Source: Lentisphaeraceae bacterium (GTDB taxonomy: Bacteria; Verrucomicrobiota; Kiritimatiellia; RFP12; DVOR01). From it: DNA of 15,568 nt. Below, piece by piece: positions 1 through 7,742 of the stretch. A program made the position numbers and the translations under genes. The stretch's first letter is position 1; each line of letters opens with the position of its first letter. The notes beneath the pieces are model-generated. The model searched no databases. It saw nothing but the letters and a program-made list of their open reading frames with translations, and was not told where the DNA came from. The stretch spans positions 1 through 15,568 of the forward strand of contig SFJE01000040.1 of the NCBI GenBank assembly GCA_004555175.1. The letters are read 5' to 3'.

Positions 1-44
1 TCATACTCATTTTTACTTGTTACACGACTGAAGATACACATCTC

Positions 45-62
45 ACTTATAATTGAATAAGT
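45..62 (+). promoter_or_regulatory. Inverted repeat ACTTAT-N6-ATAAGT over a TATAAT box
   Basis: A perfect 6-bp inverted repeat lies in the AT-rich first 80 bases. It covers a consensus TATAAT at 48-53 on the plus strand. No good -35 hexamer is seen at 16-18 bp, and no gene starts just downstream on the plus strand, so promoter function is uncertain. The half-sites are identical to those of the palindromic array at 7743-7830, which makes a shared DNA-binding protein conceivable. AT-richness raises the chance of coincidence. Confidence 0.3.
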
Positions 63-79
63 TATTCTTTGTGCTGTTC

Positions 80-101
80 AAAAACTGGGGAACCTCCAGC
101 T
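80..101 (-). terminator. Possible weak terminator after the ABC ATPase gene
   Basis: On the minus strand, just after the ATPase stop codon, AGCTGG can pair with CCAGTT (one G-T pair, 7-nt loop), overlapping a run of five T at 84-80. The stem is short and only modestly stable. It sits where the five-gene operon should end, before the AT-rich stretch. Rho-dependent termination is an alternative. Confidence 0.35.
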
Positions 102-119
102 GGGCACGCGAGCGCGCGC

Positions 120-854
120 TTAGAGAACTTTGGCGAGGAAGTCGCGGACGCGGGGGTTGGCCTGGTAGGTGAAGAAGTCGTGCGGGGAGCCTTCAGCGGT
201 GATCTGGCCTTGCTCTAGGAAGAGGATACGGCTGGCGACTTCGCGCGCAAAGGCGATTTCGTGAGTGACCACGGCCATCGTGAGGCCCTCGCCGGCGAGT
301 TCCTTCATCAGGGCGAGCACTTCGCCGACCATCTCGGGGTCTAGGGCGGAGGTGGGTTCATCGAAGAGGAGGACCTCTGGAGCCATCGCCAGGGCACGGA
401 CGATGGCGATGCGTTGCTTCTGGCCGCCAGAGAGTTGGGGCGGATAGGCGTGGCGCTTATCGGCCAAACCGATGCGAGCGAGGAGGTCGAGGGCCTTGCG
501 TTCGGCGGCCGAGGCGCTTAGGCGCTTGGTGAGCACGGGGGCCAGGGTGATGTTCTCTAGGACGGTCAGGTGCGGGAAGAGGTTGAAGTGCTGGAAGACC
601 ATCCCCACGCGCATCCGAAAGCGGTTGACATCGCACCGACGCGAGAGGAGGTCCTCCCCGCAGAAGTGCAGGCTTCCGCCGTCGGGGCGCTCAAGGAGGT
701 TGAGGCAACGCAGGAAGGTGGACTTGCCCGAGCCCGAGGGGCCAATGAGAAAGACCGCTTCGCCGCGGCGCAACTCGGTGGTGATCCCGCGCAGGGCGGC
801 GTGGTCGCCAAAGTGCTTACGCAGGTCGCGAATCTCGAAGAGCGTATCAGCCAT
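120..854 (-). CDS. Polar amino acid ABC transporter ATP-binding protein (GlnQ/HisP-like)
   Basis: This 244-residue cytoplasmic ATPase should power the amino-acid importer encoded just upstream. All ABC motifs are intact: Walker A GPSGSGKST at 38-46, Q-loop Q88, signature LSGGQKQR at 141-148, Walker B VLLFDE at 161-166, D-loop SALD, and H-loop H198. The length and the sequence around HFNLFPHLTVLENI are typical of the polar amino acid uptake (PAAT) family. The start at 854 (MADTLFE) is preferred over one nine codons upstream because it gives the usual N-terminus. It overlaps the permease gene by 8 nt (ATGGCTGA), consistent with translational coupling; no strong ribosome-binding site is visible. 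It is the last gene of the operon. The amino acid carried cannot be read from the sequence. Confidence 0.93.
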   Translation of the reverse strand: MADTLFEIRDLRKHFGDHAALRGITTELRRGEAVFLIGPSGSGKSTFLRCLNLLERPDGGSLHFCGEDLLSRRCDVNRFRMRVGMVFQHFNLFPHLTVLENITLAPVLTKRLSASAAERKALDLLARIGLADKRHAYPPQLSGGQKQRIAIVRALAMAPEVLLFDEPTSALDPEMVGEVLALMKELAGEGLTMAVVTHEIAFAREVASRILFLEQGQITAEGSPHDFFTYQANPRVRDFLAKVL

Positions 855-2394
855 TTTTGAGTTTCCGTTCCAAGAGGCCAAGCAGGCAAGTGAGCAGCGA
901 GACGACGGCGAGGTAGATGGCCGCCACGGCTAAGAGCGGCAGGAAGGCCGTATAGGTCTGCGAGCGAATGATGTCGCCCGCCTTCGTGAGGTCCATCAGG
1001 GCGATATAGCCGGCCACCGAGGTCTCCTTGAGCAGCACGATGAACTCGTTTCCGAGGGCGGGCAGGACGTTGCGGAAGGCCTGCGGCAGGATGATGTGGC
1101 GCATGGCCGAGAGGTAGCCCAGGCCGAGCGAGCGCCCGGCCTCCATCTGCCCGCGGTCAATCGAAAGAATGCCCGCGCGGATAATCTCCGAAACGTAGGC
1201 CCCGGAGTTGAAGCCAAAGGCTATCACCGCCACAAAGACCTTGCTCACGTTGACCGAGCCGAAGATGACAAAGTAGATAATCAGTAGCTGGACCACCGCC
1301 GGCGTGCCGCGAATGACCGTTAGGTAGAGCTTGCAGAGGAAGTCGGCCACCGCCAGCGTCCCCTGCGTCTCGTGCGTGGCGCGGATGACCGCCACCACAA
1401 AGCCAATCGCCAGCCCAATGAGCACGGCGAAGAAGGAGATCTCCACCGTCACGCCAAAGCCGCGCAGCAAATAAAGCCAGCGGTCGGCCGCCACAAAGTT
1501 CAGGTGCAGCGTCTCGCGGAAGCGCTGCCAGGCTCCGACCGCCTCCCCGCCCTCGGCCGCCGCGCCCGTTGCCGCGAGCTCGGCCAGCCGCGCGCGCAGC
1601 GCCTCATCGGCCAAGACTTCGGCGAGGAGGTCGGAGGTGTCCAGCGCCTCGGCGAGGGCCGCCTTATCCTGCTTGTAGGAGCGCCCGGCGGCGAAGTAGC
1701 GCTCGAGGAGCCGCTCGAGGGTGCCCTGGCGGCGCATCGCCTCGAAGATGGCATCGACCTGTGCGCAGAGGAGCCGCCGTTCCTTGGCGAAGGCGAAGGC
1801 ATAGGTCTCGCAGACGGCCGGCTCGGGCAGGATAGCGAGCCCCTGCGACCCGGCCACGAAGACGCGCGCGGGCTCTTGGTCAACCACCGCGGCCTCGGCC
1901 TTGCCGCTCAGCACGGCGGTGATAGCGAAGGTGACGTTCTGGAAGCGCTCGGGGTCGCCGAAGGTTTTGGTGACAAAGAGGTCGCCCGTGCTGCCACTCT
2001 GCACGGCGATACGCCGGCCGCGGAGGGCTTCGGGCGTGGCGATGTCGCACCCCTGGCGCACCACCACCACCTGCGCGGCCTGCACATAGGGCACCGAGAA
2101 GAGGACCTGCCGCCGGCGCTCGTCGGTCACCGTAATCCCCGAGGCGGCGATGTCGGCCTTGCCGGTGGAGACGGCGGGGATGACGGCATCGAAGGCCATA
2201 TCCTGCACCTCCAACTCGCGCCCCAGACAGGCGGCAACGATGCGCGCGAGGGCGGGGTCGATGCCATCGATGCCACCACGCACGTGGTATTCATAAGGCG
2301 GGAAGGTGGCCTCGCAGATCATCGTCAGCGGCCTTTGCGCCGGGGCGAGGGCGGCCAGCACCAAGGCGGCCAAGAGCACGAACAAGCGTTTCAA
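847..2394 (-). CDS. Amino acid ABC transporter, fused substrate-binding protein and permease
   Basis: A 515-residue fusion. Residues 1-19 look like a Sec signal peptide (MKRLF, a hydrophobic stretch, APA-Q cleavage). Residues ~22-240 form an SBP_bac_3-type binding domain (ATFPPYEY, GIDPALA, DIAASGITVTDERRR). A charged Ala/Glu-rich linker follows (~240-305). From ~315 to the end is a HisM/GlnP-type permease with several membrane spans and the ATPase-docking EAA loop around residue 418 (MEAGRSLGLG). The start is a TTG codon. AGGAG overlapping the holA stop lies 12 nt upstream, a wide spacing, with GAGA nearer. Fused proteins of this kind are known in the PAAT family; tethering gives a fixed receptor-to-permease ratio. 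With the following ATPase gene this makes a complete importer, presumably a homodimer in the membrane. Confidence 0.9.
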   Translation of the reverse strand: MKRLFVLLAALVLAALAPAQRPLTMICEATFPPYEYHVRGGIDGIDPALARIVAACLGRELEVQDMAFDAVIPAVSTGKADIAASGITVTDERRRQVLFSVPYVQAAQVVVVRQGCDIATPEALRGRRIAVQSGSTGDLFVTKTFGDPERFQNVTFAITAVLSGKAEAAVVDQEPARVFVAGSQGLAILPEPAVCETYAFAFAKERRLLCAQVDAIFEAMRRQGTLERLLERYFAAGRSYKQDKAALAEALDTSDLLAEVLADEALRARLAELAATGAAAEGGEAVGAWQRFRETLHLNFVAADRWLYLLRGFGVTVEISFFAVLIGLAIGFVVAVIRATHETQGTLAVADFLCKLYLTVIRGTPAVVQLLIIYFVIFGSVNVSKVFVAVIAFGFNSGAYVSEIIRAGILSIDRGQMEAGRSLGLGYLSAMRHIILPQAFRNVLPALGNEFIVLLKETSVAGYIALMDLTKAGDIIRSQTYTAFLPLLAVAAIYLAVVSLLTCLLGLLERKLKNG

Positions 2395-2409
2395 GGGGTT
2401 CTCTTTCTC

Positions 2410-3480
2410 CTAACGGGCGGCGCGGCGAGTAATCCGCAGAAGCACCGGCTCAATAATCGTCCACGGATCTTGCGAGGAGGTATCCACCAACTTAAAGCGC
2501 ATCTCCACGGCGTAGTGACGGGCGGCGCGCAGTTCATTGAGGGTGTAGCGCGCGGCGGCCTCCAGGCGGCGGCTAAGGATAAAACCATTAAGGAAGCGCA
2601 GACGCGCGGGGATTTGGTCGGTGGGAATTGTCCAGCGCCCGCCGGCGATCCACCCGCGGTCCAGTGCGTCGCGCAAGGCGCAGAGCTCGTTGAGCAGGTT
2701 GAGGACGAGGATGGCCGAGGGGAAGGCCGAATCCTTCTCGGTGGCGAGCTGGGCGACCGCCTTGGCCACCTGGGCTGGCGAGCGCGCGCAGATGGCATTG
2801 GAGAGGCCAAAGGGCTCGGCACCGGTGGCCTTGCAGGTGATGGCCTCAAGGTCGCGCAACTCCACGGTGGCCCCCTCCTTGCCCAGGTAGGTGCGCATCT
2901 TCTCGAGTTCGGAGACCAGCGTCCAGGAGTCCTCCCCCACGCGCTGCACAAAGGCCTGCCGCACCGCGGGGGACATCTCCAGCTTGCCGTGCTCGGGCAA
3001 GAGGGCGGCCAGACGTTCGAGCGCGGCAGTCAGGTTGACCCCCTTCTTGGGGTCGGCCGAACCGCAGTCTACGAACTCCGCCGTCTTTTCGGCCCACTTA
3101 TAGAACTTGGAGACCTTGGGGAAGGCGGCGGTGGAGACGATGAGCGCGTGGCCCTCGGGCAGGGGCGTGGTTTGCAGGAGCGTGGCGAAGGCCTCCATCG
3201 CCTCCTTGGCTGCCTGGGCTTCGGTGGCGCGGCTCTTGGTGCCGGGCAAAAAGTTCGCCTCGCGTAGCCAGACCACCTTGCCTCCGCCGAAGAAGCTCTC
3301 GGTCCACAACGCCTCGCGGACGCGGTCGAGCACGGAGAGGACCTGCTCGGCCTTGTCGCAAGCTGCGTCGATGACCTCCAGACCAAAGTCGCGATTTTCC
3401 GGCGGCACCAGGCGGTCAATCAACGCCTTTGCGCCGTGCGTTTTGCGGTAGTCATCGCTGCCGACAAAGAAGGTGATCAT
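2410..3480 (-). CDS. holA: DNA polymerase III delta subunit
   Basis: Delta opens the beta sliding clamp within the clamp-loader complex (delta, delta-prime, tau/gamma). The 356-residue protein has the usual N-terminus (MITFFVGSDDYRKTHGA), the LIVSTAAFPKVSKFYKWAE region of the AAA+-like domain, the central EKMRTYLG helix and a helical C-terminal collar domain. It is slightly longer than the common 330-345 residues. Delta lacks ATPase motifs in this family, and none is seen. The ATG at 3480 lies 2 nt after the kdsD stop with no clear ribosome-binding site, so translation probably depends on coupling to kdsD. Its place between a KDO-pathway gene and an amino-acid transporter is unusual, since holA often sits near leuS, lptE or rpsT in other bacteria. 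Confidence 0.85.
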   Translation of the reverse strand: MITFFVGSDDYRKTHGAKALIDRLVPPENRDFGLEVIDAACDKAEQVLSVLDRVREALWTESFFGGGKVVWLREANFLPGTKSRATEAQAAKEAMEAFATLLQTTPLPEGHALIVSTAAFPKVSKFYKWAEKTAEFVDCGSADPKKGVNLTAALERLAALLPEHGKLEMSPAVRQAFVQRVGEDSWTLVSELEKMRTYLGKEGATVELRDLEAITCKATGAEPFGLSNAICARSPAQVAKAVAQLATEKDSAFPSAILVLNLLNELCALRDALDRGWIAGGRWTIPTDQIPARLRFLNGFILSRRLEAAARYTLNELRAARHYAVEMRFKLVDTSSQDPWTIIEPVLLRITRRAAR

Positions 3481-3482
3481 CG

Positions 3483-4466
3483 TTAGAGGATCTTCATCCG
3501 CGGGAGATCCTGAATGTCGATGGTGCCGACCAGGTGCCCGGCTTCGTCTACCACCGGCAGGTCATCAACCTTGTGGTTCTCGAAGATGTTGAGCACCTCC
3601 ACGGCCAGCGCGCCGAGCGAGACGCTCACCGGCTTGCGGATCATCACCTGGGTGATTGGCAGGGCCATCGGCTCGGCGGCATCACTCGAAAGCAGGCGAC
3701 GCAGGTCGCCATCGGTGAAGATGCCCTCGAGCGTGCCATCGGCGGCCGTAACGCAGGCGCAGCCGGCCTTGGCCGAGGTCATCGCCACAATGGCGTCCTT
3801 CACCGTTGCCGTCTCGCCCAAGGTCACCAACCGCTCGCCCGTACGCATAATATCCTTCACGCGGAAGAGGAGGGCGCGGCCAATGGCGCCGGCCGGGTGG
3901 AGGAGGGCGAAGTTCTCCTTCTTAAAGCCTCGCGCCTCCAACAGCACCATCGCCAACGCATCGCCCAGCGCCAGAGTGGCCGTGGTCGAGGTGGTCGGGG
4001 CCATATTAAAGGGGCACGCCTCGCGCCCGCAGTCAATCAGGTAGACCCAGTCGCTATTCTTCGCCAGGGAGGAATCGGCCTTCCCGGTCATGCCAATCAC
4101 CTTCACGCCGATGCGCCGCAGGGAGGGAATGAGGCGGATGACCTCATCGGATTCGCCCGAGTAGCTAATCGCCAGCACAATATCGGCGGGGGTGACCATG
4201 CCCAAGTCGCCATGCATTGCCTGCACGGGATTCAAGAGCATCGCCGTTGAACCCGTGCTCGCCATCGTGGCCGCCAGCTTCTCACCAATATGAATATTCT
4301 TGCCGATGCCAGTGACGACAATCTTGCCGCCGCGCTCGAGCGTAGCAAGCATCGCCTCGACAATTTCGCAGAAGGTGCCGTCAATCCCGGCATCCGCCTG
4401 CCGCAACCCAGCAATCTCCGTGGCAATCACATCGTGGGCACGGGCCAACATCATCTCGTGAGTCAT
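3483..4466 (-). CDS. kdsD: D-arabinose 5-phosphate isomerase (KdsD/KpsF family)
   Basis: KdsD converts D-ribulose 5-phosphate to D-arabinose 5-phosphate, the first step towards KDO of lipopolysaccharide. The 327-residue protein has an N-terminal SIS sugar-isomerase domain (~1-200) and a tandem CBS pair (~205-325). K56, E108, E149 and H190 line up with the residues described as catalytic in E. coli KdsD (K59, E111, E152, H193). TGIGKNIHIG, HGDLGMVTP and APTTSTTA are family hallmarks. HPAGAIG replaces the commoner HPGGALG. ATG 4466 is chosen over one 14 codons upstream because AGGAG lies 7 nt before it and the regulator stop is 1 nt away. Its presence implies an LPS-bearing outer membrane. Confidence 0.92.
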   Translation of the reverse strand: MTHEMMLARAHDVIATEIAGLRQADAGIDGTFCEIVEAMLATLERGGKIVVTGIGKNIHIGEKLAATMASTGSTAMLLNPVQAMHGDLGMVTPADIVLAISYSGESDEVIRLIPSLRRIGVKVIGMTGKADSSLAKNSDWVYLIDCGREACPFNMAPTTSTTATLALGDALAMVLLEARGFKKENFALLHPAGAIGRALLFRVKDIMRTGERLVTLGETATVKDAIVAMTSAKAGCACVTAADGTLEGIFTDGDLRRLLSSDAAEPMALPITQVMIRKPVSVSLGALAVEVLNIFENHKVDDLPVVDEAGHLVGTIDIQDLPRMKIL

Positions 4467-4467
4467 T

Positions 4468-4959
4468 TCACTTCTCCTCAGCTTCCGCTGTTGATTCATC
4501 AAAGCCATTCCAAACGCGCGTGCGCAGCGCCTCCCCCGCCTCCGAGGCTAAAAAGGCCTGGTTCAGCACCTCCAGCCGCTTGAGCACCCGCTCATCAATC
4601 ACATGCTCAATCCGGCAAGCCGTCTGCCCGGCAGAGGCCTCCTCCAGCTTGAGCACATCGCGCAAAAAGACCGTCAACACCCGATGCCGCCGAATCACGC
4701 GCGAAGCCTCCGCCTCGCCCAACGCCGTCAACGTCACCGGCCGGCTCGTGTTGTAATTCAGATACCCCTGGTCGCGCAAGATCCCCAAGGCATAGGTCAC
4801 CGACGGCTTAGCCACCTTCAGCCGCTTGGCAATCTCGCTCGTATGCGCATGGGCATCGGCCGAGCCATCGATTACCTCCTTGATCGCCTCAAGGTAATCC
4901 TCCAAGCTCGCCGTCAGTGCAAAGGACTTCTCTCCGCCTTTTCCTGCAGTCTCATTCAT
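4468..4959 (-). CDS. DtxR/MntR-family metal-dependent transcriptional regulator
   Basis: A 163-residue repressor-type protein: winged helix (~14-82; HTH EIAKRLKVAKPSVTYAL) followed by the metal-binding dimerisation domain. It lacks the C-terminal SH3-like domain of true DtxR, so its size is MntR-like. Candidate metal ligands by alignment with the family are D21, E24, H92, C115, E118 and H119. D21 is MntR-like, while C115 (ACRIEH) matches the Cys of DtxR, so iron or manganese cannot be chosen from sequence. ATG 4959 is preferred because AGGAG lies 6 nt upstream; the 22-codon longer reading would begin above the promoter. First gene of the operon. No metal transporter is adjacent, so its targets are probably elsewhere or it controls its own operon. 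Confidence 0.85.
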   Translation of the reverse strand: MNETAGKGGEKSFALTASLEDYLEAIKEVIDGSADAHAHTSEIAKRLKVAKPSVTYALGILRDQGYLNYNTSRPVTLTALGEAEASRVIRRHRVLTVFLRDVLKLEEASAGQTACRIEHVIDERVLKRLEVLNQAFLASEAGEALRTRVWNGFDESTAEAEEK

Positions 4960-4981
4960 CGCAAACTCCTGTCTGCCTTGA

Positions 4982-4990
4982 AGTATATCA
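4982..4990 (-). promoter_or_regulatory. Extended -10 promoter of the dtxR-kdsD-holA-ABC operon
   Basis: The minus strand reads TGATATACT: an extended -10 (TG-N-TATACT, five of six matches to TATAAT), 22 nt before the regulator's start codon and just upstream of its ribosome-binding site. No convincing -35 hexamer is present, as expected when TG compensates. CTTG and CAAG flank the box as 4-bp inverted arms, too short to call an operator. Transcription would begin near 4975, leaving a very short leader. Confidence 0.55.
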
Positions 4991-5045
4991 CAAGCACGCT
5001 CGCCGCGCGCACAGTTGTTCGCCAATAGCGCGCGCGGGCACGACC

Positions 5046-5234
5046 GTGGAGTTGCGGCAAGTAGCGGAGGATGGTAGGATGGTGGGCGTTGAGGGCGCAG
5101 AGGCGGTGGCCAGCGATTGGCAACCCTTCGGCGAGGGCGAGGCCGGGAGCGGCCCGGTGCGCTACTTCCGAGTGCCCTTGGAGCACTTCCCGCGCGGGGC
5201 CACGGCGTTGCGCGTAGTGGCCGAGCGTCAGTAA
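5046..5234 (+). pseudogene. Possible 3' remnant of a gene
   Basis: An open frame ending at TAA 5232-5234 encodes about 62 residues from a GTG at 5046. Its composition looks protein-like (ASDWQPFGEGEAG, VRYFRVPLEHFPRGATALRV), resembling the last beta-strands of an extracellular domain. There is no ribosome-binding site before the GTG or the ATG at 5079. The frame stays open only into the regulator's promoter, leaving no room for a 5' half. I read it as the tail of a gene cut by rearrangement, lying 31 nt before the sulfatase. A genuine short protein is less likely. No family is recognised. Confidence 0.3.
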
Positions 5235-5265
5235 AGCGAGTAAACGAGAGAGCAGGAGACGAGCA

Positions 5266-7542
5266 ATGGCAATGACACGGCGGCAGTTTTTGGCGATGAG
5301 CGCGTTGGGAACCGTTGGGGCGGGCGTAGCGGCACGTGCCGGGGCCTGGGGTCCGGAGGAGGTGGAGCGGCGGCAGGCGGGCGATCAGCTCTGCACCGCT
5401 TCGGGGAAGAAGCCGAATGTCATCCTCATCTTATGCGACGACCTGGGCTGGGGCGACCTGGGGGCCTTTTGGCAGAATGGGCGACGCATTGAGGGGCAGA
5501 CGCATATCGAAACGCCGAACCTCGATACGGCCATGCAGCAGGGGGTGATGCTCAAGGCCGCCTACACCACCGCACCGGTCTGCGCGCCGGCCCGGGCCTC
5601 GATGGTGACCGGCAAGAACCAGGGCCACTGCACGCTGCGCGACAATATGTTCGATCGGCCGATTGATGTGCGCATGACCCTGGGCACGGTGATGAAGCAG
5701 GCCGGCTACGACACCTGGCACATCGGCAAGTGGGGCATCGGCGGCGGCTACGAGAGCGGTGGGCAGCTGCGGCGGTCGATGGCGTGCGATGCGGGCTTTG
5801 ACTACTCCTATGGTTACCCGGCCCACGCCCACGGCCACAGCTTCTACCATTGGGAGTGCGACACCTGGGCCACCTCCAAGGTCGGTTCGCCGATTGTGGA
5901 GAATGTCTCGGCCGAGGCCTACGCAGCCGGGCACTATCTCAACCTCTCCGCCGGCGCGGCCGGGAGCAAGGCCTTTGAGCAGGACCCCGAGGGCACCTAT
6001 TACCGCCGGCAGATTGCCGATGCCGAGGTGCGCTACTGCTACGACACCGACCTCTTTACCGCCAAGATTAAGCAACTCATTGACGCGCACAGCGGCCCCA
6101 AGCCCTTCTTCTGCTACGCCTGCTACACCACCGTCCACGGATCGGGCAGCCAGAACAACCAGGGCGACACCACCTTGCGCTCGGTCGAGAACTTTCACGT
6201 GCCCGGCGCGCCCTATCCGGCACTTGACGATGGCGATGGCCGTTGGGGCGGCGGCGTGAAGTGGGTGAAGGACGCCAATGGGTATCTCCCCTTCAAGGAG
6301 GGCACCGGCGAAGGCGAGGCGAACACCTCCAATACCTACATCTATCCGGCCTACGCCGGCTATACACCCTCGCAGCAGCGCTACGCCACTAACGTCCAGC
6401 GCCTGGACGATGCGATGGGCGACCTGATCCACTTCCTCAAGGTCCGCGGCCTGCTCGAGAACACCCTCTTTATCTTCACCTCCGACAATGGCCCCGCCGG
6501 CGAGTATGTGAGCGGCTACAGCTCGCGTATCAACTGGGTCAATGGCGCCTTCAAGTCCAATGGCCCCTTCAGCGGGATGAAGCGTTGGGTCAACGAAGGC
6601 GGCATGCGCGAACCCACCTTCGCCCTCTGGCCCGGAACCATCCCCGCCTCCGGCGGCGAAACGCCCCGCGCAAGCGACTTCCCCTTCCAGTTCCCCGCGT
6701 GGATGGCAACCTTGGCCGATGTGGCCGGGCTCCCGCAGCCGGCCGCGTGCGATGGCGTCTCGATCCTCCCTACGCTCACCGGCTCGGGCAAACAACTGCC
6801 CATGCGCATCTATGGCGAGCAGCAGGACGGCGAGAATGTCCGCGGCTTCGCCCAAATGGTGCGCGATGGCGACTACGTCCTCCTGCGCAACGACAAACTC
6901 AGCGACACCTGCGAGCTCTACAACGTGGTCGAGGATCCCGCCCAGAAGACCAACCTCGCCGGTCAGGCCGAGCACGCCGAGCGTCTGGCCGCAATGACGG
7001 ACCTCCTCCTCACCTGCCGTCTACCGGTGGCCAAGGTGCCCGACGCGAGCGGGGCGATTGCCGCCTACGCGCAAACCACCTCGCACGCCGGGATTGAGTC
7101 CGCCGCCCTCCCGGCCATTCGCTCCAACGCAGTGCCCGCGCCGGGTTGGGGGTGCCTGCTCTACCGCAAGGGTGCGGAGGCCTGGCCGTGGGTTCCTACC
7201 CTGCGCACCCTGGTCCCAGATGGCGCCTTCTCGGTCCAAAGCGATGAACAACTGGTCGAGGCCTTGGCCAAGCTCGGCACCGCCGCCTGCGGCATCTCGC
7301 TGCGTGGCTGGTTCCGCGCCCCCACCGATGGCAACTACACCTTCGCCACCTCCGGCACCGGCGGCATCCACCTCTGGATCCACGAAGTCCACGCCATCGA
7401 CCGCGAGATGACCGACGACACCTCCCGCACCACCTCCATCACCCTCGCCCTCAAGGCCGGCTTCCACCCCCTGCGTATCTACCTCACCCAGAACGCCACC
7501 CACCCCCGCTGCACCCTCACCCTCGGCACGCGCAGTATCTAG
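5266..7542 (+). CDS. Tat-exported S1-family sulfatase with PA14-like C-terminal domain
   Basis: Hydrolyses sulfate esters, probably from a sulfated polysaccharide outside the cytoplasm. The 758-residue protein starts with a twin-arginine signal (TRRQFLAMS at 4-12, hydrophobic stretch, ARAGA). Catalytic parts are present: metal ligands D58-D59, the formylglycine motif C106-A-P-A-R110 of the Cys type, the SDNG metal site with D407 and N408, and K439 before EGGMREP. From ~625 an extra domain with RGWFRAPTDGNYTF and GGIHLWI resembles PA14, often carbohydrate-binding. The Cys must be oxidised by a maturase (FGE or anSME), and none is encoded here. AGGAG at 5254-5258, 7 nt from the ATG, supports the start. 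Monocistronic: spacer before it, terminator after it. The substrate is unknown. Confidence 0.92.
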   Translation: MAMTRRQFLAMSALGTVGAGVAARAGAWGPEEVERRQAGDQLCTASGKKPNVILILCDDLGWGDLGAFWQNGRRIEGQTHIETPNLDTAMQQGVMLKAAYTTAPVCAPARASMVTGKNQGHCTLRDNMFDRPIDVRMTLGTVMKQAGYDTWHIGKWGIGGGYESGGQLRRSMACDAGFDYSYGYPAHAHGHSFYHWECDTWATSKVGSPIVENVSAEAYAAGHYLNLSAGAAGSKAFEQDPEGTYYRRQIADAEVRYCYDTDLFTAKIKQLIDAHSGPKPFFCYACYTTVHGSGSQNNQGDTTLRSVENFHVPGAPYPALDDGDGRWGGGVKWVKDANGYLPFKEGTGEGEANTSNTYIYPAYAGYTPSQQRYATNVQRLDDAMGDLIHFLKVRGLLENTLFIFTSDNGPAGEYVSGYSSRINWVNGAFKSNGPFSGMKRWVNEGGMREPTFALWPGTIPASGGETPRASDFPFQFPAWMATLADVAGLPQPAACDGVSILPTLTGSGKQLPMRIYGEQQDGENVRGFAQMVRDGDYVLLRNDKLSDTCELYNVVEDPAQKTNLAGQAEHAERLAAMTDLLLTCRLPVAKVPDASGAIAAYAQTTSHAGIESAALPAIRSNAVPAPGWGCLLYRKGAEAWPWVPTLRTLVPDGAFSVQSDEQLVEALAKLGTAACGISLRGWFRAPTDGNYTFATSGTGGIHLWIHEVHAIDREMTDDTSRTTSITLALKAGFHPLRIYLTQNATHPRCTLTLGTRSI

Positions 7543-7613
7543 TCGACAGCCGACAACGCGCGTTTCGCGACGAGAGGCTAGGGAACGGGGAAAAGGGGCC
7601 TTGCCTCAACTTC

Positions 7614-7655
7614 ACCCGGTCCAGGTTCACGCTCAACCTGGACCGGGTTCGTTTT
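7614..7655 (+). terminator. Strong Rho-independent terminator of the sulfatase gene
   Basis: A perfect 14-bp stem (7614-7627 with 7635-7648), core CCCGGTCCAGGTT and its complement, closes a 7-nt loop and runs into TTCGTTTT. It lies ~70 nt after the sulfatase stop. Confidence 0.9.
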
Positions 7656-7656
7656 A

Positions 7657-7713
7657 CATCCGCCCCGGGTTGACCTTGAGGTAGGCCCGGGGTCAATTCG
7701 CGATAGGGGCGGG
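7657..7713. repeat. 57-bp hairpin-forming repeat, copy A
   Basis: Copy A matches copy B (7855-7911) at 54 of 57 positions without gaps. Inside, CCCCGGG (7663-7669) pairs with CCCGGGG (7686-7692) around an inner ACCTTGAGGT. CCGCCCC at 7660 and GGGGCGG at 7706 form alternative outer arms. The substitutions relative to B fall in loop or tail, keeping the 7-bp arms. This looks like a small REP/MITE-type intergenic element. Confidence 0.75.
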
Positions 7714-7732
7714 GTCAATTCGAGCCAGGGGC
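7689..7732. repeat. Two tandem 22-bp units (GGGGTCAATTCG...)
   Basis: GGGGTCAATTCG recurs at 7689 and 7711, and each unit ends in AGGGGC. The units differ only in the middle (CGAT versus AGCC). The first unit is the tail of repeat A, so part of the 57-bp element appears to have been duplicated locally. The period equals that of the palindromic array starting 11 bp further on. Confidence 0.65.
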
Positions 7733-7742
7733 GGGGGGAATA

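Noticed and set aside
1372..3267. A 631-codon open frame on the plus strand
   Set aside because: Antisense to the transporter fusion and holA, which carry clear family motifs. The His/Gly/Leu-rich translation is a typical GC-rich shadow.
5431..6975. A 514-codon open frame on the minus strand
   Set aside because: Antisense to the sulfatase, with no recognisable motifs or ribosome-binding site.
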